Positions 28,153 through 39,452 of a stretch of 64,000 nucleotides of DNA are shown here, in pieces. The position numbers were made by a program, and so were the translations under genes. The notes below the pieces were generated by a model. That model did no database searches. It saw only the letters and a program-made list of their open reading frames with translations, and had not been told where the DNA came from. The number at the start of each line of letters is the position of its first letter. Positions within the stretch are counted from its first letter, which is position 1. Source of the DNA: Chondrilla cf. caribensis (taxonomy: Eukaryota; Porifera; Demospongiae; Chondrillida; Chondrillidae); contig OZ026556.1 of NCBI GenBank assembly GCA_964020155.1, forward strand, positions 1-64,000, written 5' to 3'.

Positions 28153-29615
28153 TACTCGATACTCTCCATACATTGAAAAAATTGAAAAAATATTAAGCAC
28201 CTTCCAATGTAACTGGGGTTAAGGGTCACCTATTGAGATGGGAATTGTTTCAGAAGTTAGTTCACGTCCCTGCCTAGATCTGTCTGAAATATCAAGTTGA
28301 CACACCCCCTCTCTCATGAGCTATGAAAAAAGGTGCTTAGCATTTTCTCTCCTATACTCTCCCATACATTGAAAAAATATTAAGCACCTTCCAATGTAGC
28401 TGAGGTTACGGGTCACCTATTGAGATGGGAATTGTTTCAGAAGTTAGCACACATCCCCAGCTAGGTCTGTCTGAAATATCAAGTTGACACGCCCCCTCCC
28501 CCATGAGTTATGCAAAAAGGTGCTTAGCATTTTATCTCCTATACTCTCCCATACATTGACAAAATATTAAGCACCTAATGTAGCTGGGGTTACGGGTCAC
28601 CTATTGAAATGGAAATTGTTTCAGAAATTAGCTCACATCCCCAGCTAGGTCTGTCTAAATTATCAAGTAGACACGCCCCCTCCCCCATGAACTATGCAAA
28701 ATGGTGCTTAGCATTTTATCTCCTATACTCTCCCATACATTGAAAAAATATTAAGCACCTTCCAATGTAACTGGAGTTAAGGGTCACCTATTGAGATGGG
28801 AATTGTTTCAGAAGTTAGTTCACATCCCCAGCTAGGTCTGTCTGAAATATCAAGTTGACACGCCCCCTCCCCCATGAGTTATGCAAAAAGGTGCTTAGCG
28901 TTTTCTCTCCTATACTCTCCCATACATTGACAAAATATTAAGCACCTAATGTAGCTGGGGTTACGGGTCACCTATTGAAATGGAAATTGTTTCAGACGTT
29001 AGTTCACGTCCCTGCCTAGGTCTGTCTGGAATATCAAGTTGACACGCCCCCTCCCCCATGAGCTATGAAAAAAGGTGCTTAGCGTTTTATCTCCTATACT
29101 CTCCCATACATTGAAAAAAAATATTAAGCACCTTCCAATGTAGTTGGAGTTACGGGTCACCTATTGAGATGGGAATTATTTCAGAAGTTAGTTCACGTCC
29201 TTAGCTAGGTCTGTCTAAATTATCAAGTTGACACGCCCCCTCCCCCATGAGCTATGCAAAAAGGTGCTTAGCATTTTCTCTCCTATACTCTCCCATACAT
29301 TGAAAAAATATTAAACACCTTCCAATGTAGCTGGGGTTAAGGGTCGCCTATTGAGATGGGAATTGTTTCAGTAGTTAGCTCACATCCCCAGCTAGGTCTG
29401 TCTAAAATATCAAGTTGACACGCCCCCTCCCCCATGAGCTATGCAAAAAGGTGCTTAGCGTTTTCTCTCCTATACTCATGCCCCCTCCCCCATGAGCTTG
29501 TCACCTATTGAGATGGGAATTGTTTCAGAAGTTAGTTCACGTCCCTAGCTAGGTCTGTCTAAAATATCAAGTTGACACGCCCCCTCCCCCATGAGCTATG
29601 CAAAAAGGTGCTTAG
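28153..29615. repeat. Sat2 array B, 8 units
   Basis: Eight copies of the ~186-base unit, two of them shortened near GCACCTAATGTAGC. They are similar in sequence and orientation to array A. The array is flanked on both sides by Sat1, and the distal junction shares AGG between the two satellites. Confidence 0.93.
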
Positions 29616-29955
29616 GTCCAGGAGTGTGTCTGTGCATTTGGATTTCAGCTTAGATGCATCACGTGCACACAGGAGAGGCTGTGGTGACAACTCAAAAAAT
29701 TGACATTTTTTGGCTTGTCACCACGAGGCTTATAGCGCACTCAGGACAATCAGAATGTTTCCGAAATTGTGTTGGAGAGTTTGGCATGGACACTGGGTAG
29801 CCCTTGGTGACCAGCCAAGAAATCTCAAATTGCTTAGGTGATCACCACATGTGGCATATGGGCACTGGGGGAATTTTTGGTCGACATCAAAATGCATCTT
29901 TTTTGTTATCAGAATGACTGTACTAGGTCAAGGAGTGTGTCTGTGCATTCGTATT
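29616..29955. repeat. Sat1 fragment next to copy C first exon
   Basis: About one Sat1 unit with the same internal deletion (GATCACCACATGTGGC) seen at 22855. It ends against the first-exon remnant of copy C. The shared deletion shows that this junction was copied together with the promoter block. Confidence 0.85.
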
Positions 29956-29992
29956 TCTCAAACTTTCTGAGAAGACAGCCATGCTGGTGTCA

Positions 29993-31391
29993 GAGGGAAA
30001 GGGGGTCACTTACACCTATGACACCAGTGGGAAATACAAAATGGCATGTGCCGGTCGACAAGATACGTACCTAAATACCTGACCCATTGTAGTATAATGC
30101 GGTGTGCTAGATTTGGTATACATAATATAACTTATTGTGTTGACATTGTGATAATAGATTATTGTAAAACAGGTACTGGCAATAGTTCTATTTTGATGTG
30201 TGTGTTTGCAGTGCTACACAGAACTATTAATTTTGCATGTGGAGGTCTGTCTTGTTTCCCACCAGAACAAGTGGTACTCTGAGAGCAGATGTAATACTTG
30301 AGTATGATAATCACTGTGGATCACATAATGATGTACTCACTGGTTACTACCGGTCATGTCCAGTATCTTGTCATGAATGATCTTCACTACTTCAAAACTG
30401 AACACAAAGCAAGTGAACATATTCTATCAGTTAATATACCTCAACCCATACCCTACACAACCACACCTCGAAGATGCAATTTGGTAATATCTTCTCTTTG
30501 CAGAGGAATACTGCTATGTCCCTTACAGTGTTCGCGCATTCTCCGACGAAGTTTCTATCACAGGAAAGCAATAATGCACATACAGTCTGGAATACAGGAA
30601 ACTTGACATACCCTCGGGTTTTATAGTATTAAAAACAGAAGACTTTGTAAAGCTCCCTTGCCGTAGCTACGAGCTACGTAGCTCCACCATCTTCGAGTAT
30701 ATTCGAATGTAGGAAATACTGCAGCATCATATAATATGCATTCCTACGCGTAACCACTACAGTGAATTTATATTATTTCTATTGTGCGAACAAAATGGCC
30801 GATTTCAAAACGCCGACAATTAGGATTTGGGCTAGAATTTGAGCGCAAAGACTTCAACGAGCTTTAAATCTTCACCGAAGGTTCTTCTAAACCTATTAGA
30901 GACGATCAAGTGATTCGAGTGCCTGTGGGTGGCCTATTCTCCGAATTGAACATTGAGGGCAACTTTAAATAGCGCAGATAATAATAATAAAATAGATAAG
31001 TCACGGTGGCGGGGTGGTCAGGTGACACGACTCTAGGCTCCAGGTCGCGGGTTCGAATCCTCAAAAGGACGGTTTTTTTCTCTGAAAAAAAATAGCTCAC
31101 TTCCTGGTGGTCAGTCGCATACTCTCTACAAAGAACCGTAGGGGGGAGCTTTGGGACTCGCGGCTGACCTCCCAGCTAGAATAGTGTCTTCTGCATTCGT
31201 GGAATGACCCAAGTACACAGTCTCTGTGGAAAGTCCCTGTAAAGCTCTGCATATATAGGTGTCTTTGACCCTGAGTGGGTGACTATTTTATTAATTACAA
31301 ATCCGACAATTTCTTCATTTCATTAATGTGATATTTCTCTGGAAGTGTTTGGAGAAGACCTGCAGGAAGGCAAGAGCAGAGCATTCACATT
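29993..31391 (-). repeat. Duplicated promoter block, copy C
   Basis: Near-identical to 22992-24320 and then joined directly to the last-exon region. About 510 bases present in copies B and D (24325-24836) are missing here. The breakpoint lies in TGTGAT, a six-base direct repeat that flanks the missing segment in the longer copies, consistent with a microhomology-mediated deletion. Confidence 0.85.
30999..31079 (+). mobile_element. tRNA-Leu(UAG)-derived SINE head, copy 2
   Basis: Same B-box, anticodon-like segment and T-run as the copy at 24008, with one substitution near the 5' end (AAGTCACGG). It is carried within the duplicated promoter block. Confidence 0.6.
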
Positions 31392-32841
31392 TTACATACC
31401 AACTACAGGTATGCACCTAGTGACCCCCTCACTTCGGTCCTTCAATACCGTCCTACTAAACAGTTTGGAGAAGTACCTCTGGAGAGTTAAAAATATATTC
31501 ACATCGATTTGACTATTTCAGTGCACACATTGACATTTTTTGGCTTGTCACCACGAGGCTTATAGCGCACTCAGGACAATCAGAATGCTTACCAAATTGT
31601 GTTGGTGAGTTAGGCATGGACACTGGGTAGTCCTTGGTGAACAGAAAAGAAATCTCAAATTGCTTAGGCGATCACCACAAGGCGTATTACACGCATATAT
31701 GAATGTACATACAAAGTATATACATTCTATTATATGTGGCACTGGGGGGAAATTTTGGTCGACATCAAAATGCAACTTTTTGCTATCAGAAGGTAGCTAC
31801 CAGGTCCAGGAGTGTGTCTGTGCATTTGGATTTGAGCTATGGTGCATCACGTGCACACAGGAGAGGCCGTGGTGACAAGACCAAAAATTGACATTTTTTG
31901 GGCTTGTCACCACGAGGCTTATAGCGCACTCAGGACAATCAGAATGCTTACCAAATTGTGTTGGTGAGTTAGGCATGGACACTAGGTAGCCCTTGGTGAC
32001 CAGCAAAGAAATCTCAAATTGCTTAGGTGATCACCCAAGGCGTAATACACTTATATACGAATCTACATTCAAAGTATATACATTGGCAATAGGGGGAAAT
32101 TTTGGTCGACATCAAAATGCAACTTTTTGCTATCAGAAGGTAGCTACCAGGTCCAGGAGTGTGTCTGTGCATTCGGATTTGGGCTATGATGCATCACGTG
32201 CATACAAAAGAGGCTGTGGTGACAACTCAAAAAATTGACATTTTTTGGGCTTGTCACCACGAGGCTTATAGCGCACTCAGGACATTCAGAATGCTTACAA
32301 AATTGTGTTGGTGAGTTTGGTATGGACACTGGGTAGCCCTTGGTGACCGGCCAAGAAATCTCAAATTGCTTAGGTGATCACTAAAGGCGTATTACATTTA
32401 TATATGAATGTACATATAAAGTATATACATTCTATTATATGTGGCACTGGGGGAAAATTTTGGTCGACATCAAAATGCATCTTTGTTGCTATCAGAAGGT
32501 AGCTACTAGGTCCAGGAGTGTGTCTGTGCATTTGGATTTGAGCTATAATGCATCACGTGCACACAGGAGAGGCCGTGGTGACAACTCAAAAAATTGACAT
32601 TTTTTGGCTTAACACCACCACGAGGCTTATAACGCACTCAGGACAATCAGAATGTTTCCGAAATTGTGTTGGAGAGTTTGGTATGGACACTGGCTATCCC
32701 TTGGTGACCAGTGTAGAATTCTCTAATTGCTTAGGGCACTGGGACATCAAAATACATCTTTATGTTATCAGAATGACTGTACTAGGTCAAGGAGTGTGTC
32801 TGTGCATTCGTATTTCTCAAACTTTCTGAGAAGACAGCCAT
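31392..32841 (-). pseudogene. Gutted cysteine-synthase-like gene, copy B
   Basis: Minus strand. The ATG is at 32841 (MAVFSESL, then satellite-derived sequence) and the intact last exon is at 31392-31478, ending VVGM-stop. The interior from 31529 to about 32812 is 3.6 Sat1 units. In the full-length copy the equivalent interval holds exons 1 (end) to 12, about 1.8 kb. The downstream junction joins intron-12 sequence (GTGCACAC) to the apex of the Sat1 hairpin (ATTGACATTTT). The replaced structure is the same as in copy C. Confidence 0.75.
31529..32812. repeat. Sat1 array inside copy B (~3.6 units)
   Basis: Sat1 units starting at the hairpin loop. The last units are diverged (for example AACACCACCACGAGG at 32610), and the array ends in a truncated unit before the first-exon remnant. 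Confidence 0.92.
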
Positions 32842-34698
32842 GCTGGTGTCAGAGGGAAAGGGGGTCACTGACACCTATGACACCAGTGGGAAATACAAAA
32901 TGGCGTGTGCCGGTCAACGAGATACTTACCTAAATACCTCACCCATTGTAGCATAATGCGGTGTGCTAGATTTGGTATACATAATATAACTTATTGTGTT
33001 GACATTGTGATAATAGATTATTGTAAAACAGGTACTGGCAATAGTTCTATTTTGATGTGTGTGTTTGCAGTGCTACACAGAACTATTAATTTTGCATGTG
33101 GAGGTCTGTCTTGTTTCCCACCAGAACAAGTGGTACTCTGAGAGCAGATGTAATACTTGAGTACGATAATCACAGTGGATCACATAATGATGTACTCACT
33201 GGTTACTACCGGTCATGTCCAGTATCTTGTCATGAATGATCTTCACTACTTCAAAACTGAACACAAAGCAAGTGAACATATTCTATCAGTTAATATACCT
33301 CAACCCATACCCTACACAACCACACCTCGAAGATGCAATTTGGTAATATCTTCTCTTTGCAGAGGAATACTGCTATGTCCCTTACAGTGTTCGCGCATTC
33401 TCCGACGAAGTTTCTATCACAGGAAAGCAATAATGCACATACAGTCTGGAATACAGGAAAACTTGACATACCCTCGGGTTTTATAGTATGAAACAGAAGA
33501 CTTTGTAAAGCTCCCTTGCCGTAACTTCGAGCTACGCAGCTCCACCATCTTCGAGTATATTCGAATGTAGGAAATACTACAACATCATATAATATGTATT
33601 CCTACGCGTAACCACTACAGTGAATTTATATTATTTCTATTGTGCGAACAAAATGGCCGATTTCAAAACGCCGACAATTAGGATTTGGGCTAGAATTTGA
33701 GCGCAAAGACTTCAACGAGCTTTAAATCTTCACCGAAGGTTCTTCTAAACCTATTAGAGACGATCAAGTGATTCGAGTGCCTGTGGGTGGCCTATTCTCC
33801 GAATTGAACATTGAGGGCAACTTTAAATAGCGCAGATAATAATAATAAAATAGATAGGTCACGGTGGCGGGGTGGTCAGGTGACACGACTCTAGGCTCCA
33901 GGTCGCGGGTTCGAATCCTCAATAGGACGGTTTTTTTCTCTGAAAAAAAATAGCTCACTTCCTGGTGGTCAGTCGCATACTCTCTACAAAGAACCGTAGG
34001 GGGGAGCTTTGGGACTCGCGGCTGACCTCCCAGCTAGAATAGTGTCTTCTGCATTCGTGGAATGACGCAAGTACACAGTCTCTGTGGAAAGTCCCTGTAA
34101 AGCTCTACATATATAGGTGTCTTTGACCCTGAGTGGGTGACTTTTTTATTAATTACAAATCCGACAATTTCTTCATTTCATTAATGTGATCATTATAATA
34201 CAGTATTTTGATACTTGAACAAATTATGGACAACATAAGGTTGGAAAGAGTGAAAGCTATTGCTACACCTACGTACTACTGCTTTAACTACCGTTTTAAG
34301 TTAACCCAACTTAACCTAAGTGACAGTCGATTAGAACAGAGGGAATGGGTATTTCCTGTGAATGTGTAAAAGGGATGGGTCCTGTATTGATGTTAAGGCA
34401 TTACAATCAAGATGTTGATTGTCCCACATGTAGTTGAATTTGACGTTTTACAAAGCCAAAAGGTTTCAAAATGAAAGTATGTCAGTCACCTTTATCAGTT
34501 TGGAACACTTACGTATGTTTGCAAGAATTTCAACTGTAGAATAATACGACTGAATCAACTTTCTGCATTTTATTAATAAGTAGAATGGTAAATTCAAAAG
34601 TTCTCAATTCTTATTACTGTCAATGCAAAGAACTGTGATATTTCTCTGGAAGTGTTTGGAGAAGACCTGCAGGAAGGCAAGAGCAGAGCATTCACATT
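32842..34698 (-). repeat. Duplicated promoter/intergenic block, copy B
   Basis: The longest version of the block. It is contiguous at its right end with the last exon of the full-length cysteine-synthase-like gene, so it shows the original gene-to-gene spacing in the tandem array. It carries the tRNA-like unit at 33857-33937. No independent gene was recognised. Confidence 0.85.
33857..33937 (+). mobile_element. tRNA-Leu(UAG)-derived SINE head, copy 3
   Basis: Identical in layout to the other copies; one base differs after the B-box (CAATAGG instead of CAAAAGG). It lies in the duplicated block. Confidence 0.6.
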
Positions 34699-35301
34699 TT
34701 ACATACCAGCTACAGGTATGCACCTAGTGACCCTCTCACCTCGGTCCTTCAATACTGTTTTACTAAACAGTTTGGAGAAGTACCTCTGGAGAGTTAAAAA
34801 TATGTTCACAACAATGCGACTACTTCAGTGGAGACTGCTGACCTGTCCTGAATCACACAAGCAAGTGACAATGGTCTTGCCAGGCCCCAATGTTCTTGCA
34901 ACCTATAAATTATGTGTGTGTGTTACCATGATACTAGCAAGGTGTAGACCATTAAGCAAACCTTAACAGCAGCAGCAACGTTCAGTCCAGATGATGCTCC
35001 CACAAAGAAACCTTCTTCATGGAGAATTCTAAATGTCTAAAAAGTGAAAACTACATGACTTTACAAATGAACAAATCAACTAATATTTTGCCACACACCA
35101 TTGTTACAGCCTCTTCATCAGATATCATAACAGCAGAATCTATAGGAGCACCAGATACATTGTTAGTCACTCTTCCCTGACCAATGCCTTCAGTAATTGA
35201 GGATCCTTCTGTTCTTTCCAGTTTACCATGAGAAAAGTAGTTGTAGAGTACACTTCCCTGAAATAATGCATCGCTTACACATTCACACATACACACACAC
35301 G

Positions 35302-35399
<98 letters not shown>

Positions 35400-36704
35400 A
35401 ACACGCACACACAAACACCACAACACCACAACAACACAGTCATGTTCACCTGAGGATCAGCAAGGACAACTTGCACTAGGGGATTCTTCTCTTTCAGGAA
35501 CAGACCAACACCTACCAATGGATACTTGATATATGGAATTCCTTTGTAGATATGTGAAGTACAAACCAGCAAGCGTTCCACCCGTTCCTGTTCAAAAAGT
35601 AACAGCATCAACTCTGCCATCTACAATTGATGGCAATATCACGATCACATACGTACATATGCCCATACCATTATACACACATGCATACTTGTTTGCCTCC
35701 AGATTTCAGGGCCTGTAGTCTCATAATGAGCTAGTCTGTTAGCTGTATTGTCAAACTATTTGGTCCAAACTGCATTTGAAAGAGAACTTGCAAATCTTTT
35801 GGCCTGCATAGAGTAGCATACTTTGACATCAAGACATCATTTTCAGAGATTATACTACTCATATTAACAAATTCACTAACTATGTGGTTGTAGTTTTCTG
35901 GGTTATCATAAGGGACAGCTGGTACTGGTCTAACGTCTGCTCCTAGGACACGTAGAGCATCTATTTTTTCCTGTATACAGTAAACAATGCATTCAGCCAC
36001 AAAGGAGTCGTAACCCAGTGATGTTGACGAACCTGGGATTGTGTGTCTGGCATAAAAATCACACATTGATAGCCAATAGCATTGCATAGATGTGCCAAAC
36101 CAATTCCTATGCACAGCAGAAGATCGGTTTGAGATATGTAACAACATATAACCCTAGCGTCGACAATACAAGAAAACGAACGCATAACAAACCAGACCTG
36201 TGTTGCCTGCTGTCCCTTCCACTATGGTCCCACCGGGCCTCACCAAACCTATCCAATTAATTTTGGAACAATAATACTGCATGGTTCAAACTTCGGTCAA
36301 TGTTTCTGACCTCTTTCTTCAGCGTCCTTGATGAGGTACAGAGCGGCCCTGTCCTTAACGGAACCACCAGGGTTTAGCTGCTCCGCCTTAACAAGATTAT
36401 TACATGACGTCTCTTCGCTTACACCCTTTAACCTCACTAAAGGAGTACTACAGGATATGAAAAGGCATCCATAAATTTCAGCCAGAAAACACTTGAATAC
36501 TCAAAGCACCCTCACTTGCCAACCAATTCTTTAAAACCATCCACAACGTTCGAACTATAACAAAACTACAGAGAGAAAGATTATGTCATGATAACCAAGA
36601 CTTATGCCAACATCGATAGGGCTGGGACACACTCTACACAGCCGCCCCACCACACGGACTGCAAACCTTCTACCAGAGCTCAAACTTCTTGAGAAGACGG
36701 CCAT
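34699..36704 (-). pseudogene. Cysteine-synthase-like gene (PLP fold type II), two stops
   Basis: Thirteen exons fit in phase: 36633-36704, 36516-36565, 36311-36447, 36198-36248, 36033-36106, 35881-35970, 35689-35803, 35567-35620, 35450-35511, 35099-35257, 34962-35036, 34843-34902, 34699-34785 (361 codons). Family motifs are clear: [27 protein letters not shown] with the PLP lysine at about residue 72, GGTIVEGTAGNTG, TGTGGTLAG, the TEGSSITEGIGQGR loop and VTCLCDSGQ. The arginine-rich N-terminus (24 residues) looks like a mitochondrial presequence; its donor (GTGTGT) is the least certain junction. An intact protein would make cysteine from O-acetylserine or a similar beta-replacement. Two in-frame stops break it: TAG at 35756-35758 (codon 174, where the family has WTNQFDN) and TGA at 35592-35594 (codon 206). 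The splice sites look sound. It is a recent pseudogene unless these are sequencing errors. Confidence 0.85.
35280..35430. repeat. (AC)n microsatellite in an intron
   Basis: An imperfect AC tract inside the intron between exons 9 and 10 of the cysteine-synthase-like gene. The overlapping open frames on both strands are repeat artefacts. Confidence 0.95.
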
Positions 36705-36889
36705 GCTGGTGTCAGAGGGAAAGGGGGTCACCACACTGTCATAACATAGACAACACCCTACGACACACCACACCGGCATAACATAGACAACACCCTATGA
36801 TATACATTAGGGCAAGATAGGGTGAAGATTGATACATTAAGAGTGTACATAGAAAAAAATCTGCTACCTTTGCATGTTGTGTCCTGTCT
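36705..36889 (-). promoter_or_regulatory. Rearranged proximal 5' flank of the full-length copy
   Basis: Just upstream of the ATG the sequence departs from the other copies: after about 25 shared bases it contains two near-repeats of CATAACATAGACAACACCCTA. It rejoins the duplicated block at the TCTTGTTTCCCACC segment near 36890. About 250 bases present in the other copies are missing here, so the core promoter of this copy is altered. No TATA box is evident. Confidence 0.5.
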
Positions 36890-37885
36890 TGTTTCCCACC
36901 AGAACAAGTGGTACTCTGAGAGCAGATGTAATACTTGAGTATGATAATCACTGTGGATCACATAATGATGTACTCACTGGTTACTACCGGTCATGTCCAG
37001 TATCTTGTCATGAATGATCTTCACTACTTCAAAACTGAACACAAAGCAAGTGAACATATTAATTCTATCAGTTAATATACCTCAACCCATACCCTACACA
37101 ACCACACCTCGAAGATGCAATTTGGTAATATCTTCTCTTTGCAGAGGAATACTGCTATGTCCCTTACAGTGTTCGCGCATTCTCCGACGAAGTTTCTATC
37201 ACAGGAAAGCAATAATGCACATACAGTCTGGAATATAGGAAAACTTTACATACCCTCGGGTTTTATAGTATGAAACAGAAGACTTTGTAAAGCTCCTTTG
37301 CGGTAGCTACGAACTACCCACGTAGCTCCACCATCTTCGAGTACATTCGAATTTAATATGCATTCCTACGCGTAAGTGCGAACAAAATGGCCGATTTCAA
37401 AATGCCGACAATTAGGATTTGGGCTAGAATTTGAGCGCAAAGACTTCAACGAACTTTAAATCTTCACCGAAGGTTCTTCTAAACCTATTAGAGACGATCA
37501 AGTGATTCGAGTGCCTGGGGGTGGCCTATTCTCCGAATTGAACATTGAGGGCAACTTTAAATAGCGCAGATAATAACAATAAAATAGATAGGTCACGGTG
37601 GCGGGGTGGTCAGGTGACACGACTCTAGGCTCCAGGTCGCGGGTTCGAATCCTCAAAAGGACGGTTTTTTTCTCTGAAAAAAAATAGCTCACTTCCTGGT
37701 GGTCAGTCGCATACTCTCTACAAAGAACCGTAGGGGGGAGCTTTGGGACTCGCGGCTGACCTCCCAGCTAGAATAGTGTCTTCTGCATTCGTGGAATGAC
37801 GCAAGTACACAGTCTCTGTGGAAAGTCCCTGTAAAGCTCTCCATATGTAGGTGTCTTTGACCCTGAGTGGGTGACTTTTTTATTA
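36890..37885 (-). repeat. Duplicated promoter block, copy A
   Basis: The fourth copy of the block, lying 5' of the full-length gene and ending at the GGGTGACTTTTTTATTAAT boundary shared by all copies. It is somewhat more diverged, with small deletions near 37350. Sequence beyond 37886 is not shared with the other copies, so this is the outer edge of the tandem array. Confidence 0.85.
37591..37671 (+). mobile_element. tRNA-Leu(UAG)-derived SINE head, copy 4
   Basis: The same sequence as copy 1, within the outermost promoter block. Confidence 0.6.
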
Positions 37886-37995
37886 ATATGAATCCTATAT
37901 ACAATTCTTGCTTTATTTCTTTCATTTTATTGCAATCATTTACTTTCTACTTACAATAAAACAGATTACTACGACAAGTACAATATTAATGAGTA

Positions 37996-38288
37996 TCAAA
38001 GAATTTGAAACTGTTTCTTCAGGTCAATCATCAATTGCCAATCACTCTTCTGCAAATCTTCTCTGAAGTATTTCTTGACAGCATTAATAGACTGTATACT
38101 TATCTGTATAGCAAAACAGTGTCAATAGAGTTTGAGCACATTACCTCACCAATGGCTTTGCTAAGAATCAGGTCAGCCTCATCAAAATATCACCCAAAGA
38201 GTCTAGGTGTCTCTCCTGGCATCTTTTATCACCAAATCAATTGGCTTGTGGTTGACCTTTATACTTGTTACAATGTCACAAACAATAC
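37996..38288 (-). CDS. 3' end of an unrecognised gene
   Basis: Three minus-strand segments join in phase with good splice signals: 38233-38288, 38145-38177 and 37996-38091. Together they encode about 60 residues, including KVNHKPIDLADLILSKAIGE and a basic end, LMIDLKKQFQIL, before a TGA stop. I do not recognise the family. No convincing upstream exon was found, because an AC microsatellite (38428-38565) and AT-rich DNA follow. It could be the end of a gene whose 5' part lies further right, or a relic. The conserved look of the peptide and the clean splice sites argue for a real gene. Confidence 0.35.
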
Positions 38289-38427
38289 CTAACGAAAACT
38301 GACAATAAATTAATGCTCCATTGGATCACATCCAATTATACTATATACTTGCACCCATTGAACATGCAAACAGGAAGCACAAATAAACTAACAATATATC
38401 ACAACCATGTTGAAGTATGTGTCACAT

Positions 38428-38520
<93 letters not shown>

Positions 38521-38572
38521 CACACACACACACACACACACAAAACACACACACACACATACAATACACACA
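38428..38572. repeat. (AC)n microsatellite
   Basis: An AC tract interrupted by three AAAACAC steps. The open frames reported over it on both strands are repeat artefacts. Confidence 0.95.
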
Positions 38573-38835
38573 GAGACGGAGACAGGGCTAGCTGGATAAG
38601 GGTAAGACCGGACCTTGTACTACTATAATCCAAGCAATGATATTGGATTATGGGGTACTTTGAGAAGCATACACTTACTACTCATGCACACTAAAAATCT
38701 CAGTTAGATACACAAAAAGGAAGAGGTTAGGAGTGATTGTGAAGAGATAAAACAATTAATACAATCGTGAACAAATACCAAATTAAATCAAATAATGAAT
38801 ATTGAATTAATAACAATAGTTAAAATACAACTGGT

Positions 38836-39190
38836 CTACTTGTCAGGACCCAAATCCAGCCTCTGGAGCTCTGTGGAGAGTTTAGCAATCATAACATTCA
38901 ACAGCAACCAGCAGTGGAACACACAAACCTTCATCTGTCAGACCTGATTTGAGTGGGTCTTCCTAGGGTTGGAAAACGTAATAAATTAAATATCAGAAGA
39001 TCACTGTTGATAATAAATAACAAAATTAATACTATCAACTTACAGACTTGATCTTCCCTTGAATTGATGCTCCTGCTGATTTGGCCCTAGCTCTTTGTAA
39101 CATTTGATAGGCCACCTATAGGTATCAATAATTAACATGATTACTATTTACTATAGGTTCACATTACCTTATACAATTTAGGTGGATCAC
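38836..39190 (-). CDS. 3' end of a second unrecognised gene
   Basis: Minus-strand exons 39168-~39190, 39044-39115, 38929-38962 and 38836-38870 join in phase. They encode LYK, then VAYQMLQRARAKSAGAS, QGKIKS, EDPLKSGLTDE and ELQRLDLGPDK before a TAG stop. The family is not recognised. The 5' part runs into an AC-rich tract (39190-39222) and a possible SINE-like stretch. The transcript would be divergent from the tubulin-ligase-like gene that starts at 39453. It may be one gene with the exons at 37996-38288 through alternative ends, but nothing here proves that. Confidence 0.35.
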
Positions 39191-39452
39191 ACACAAACAC
39201 ATACAAACACACACACACACCTCAAAGGTAGTCTCGCGTTGCCCAGACCCGGTGCAGTGCAGGGGTGACAGCGGGATTCAGATTCCTGAACTTGCACCTG
39301 CTTGAAAGTATAACAAGGCACACTAGTCTGGGGGTCGGTCGTAATACTCTCTAACCCTAACCCAAGCTGTACATCTGGTCACGTGGTACAGATATTAGAT
39401 ACCCCAAACAGCTTTTTGCGAGGCTCACGTGCGACTCTGCTGGTGACGTAAG

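Larger units (their letters stand above)
24901..29992 (-). pseudogene. Gutted cysteine-synthase-like gene, copy C
   Basis: Minus strand. The first exon's ATG is at 29992 (MAVFSESL, then satellite-derived codons). The intact last exon is at 24901-24987, encoding RYFSKLFS and ending IPVAGM-stop, and part of exon 12 (DSGQ end) is at 25045-25072. Everything between, about 4.9 kb, is Sat1 (25073-28152), Sat2 (28153-29615) and Sat1 again. All catalytic exons are lost. The Sat1 junction inside exon 12 shares GACA with both parents. Both ends match the full-length copy at 34699-36704, so I read this as one gene whose interior was replaced. Confidence 0.75.

Noticed and set aside
35051..35620. A 189-residue minus-strand frame through the AC repeat
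   Set aside because: It mixes real cysteine-synthase exons with a translated (GT)n intron. The splice signals show where the exons end.
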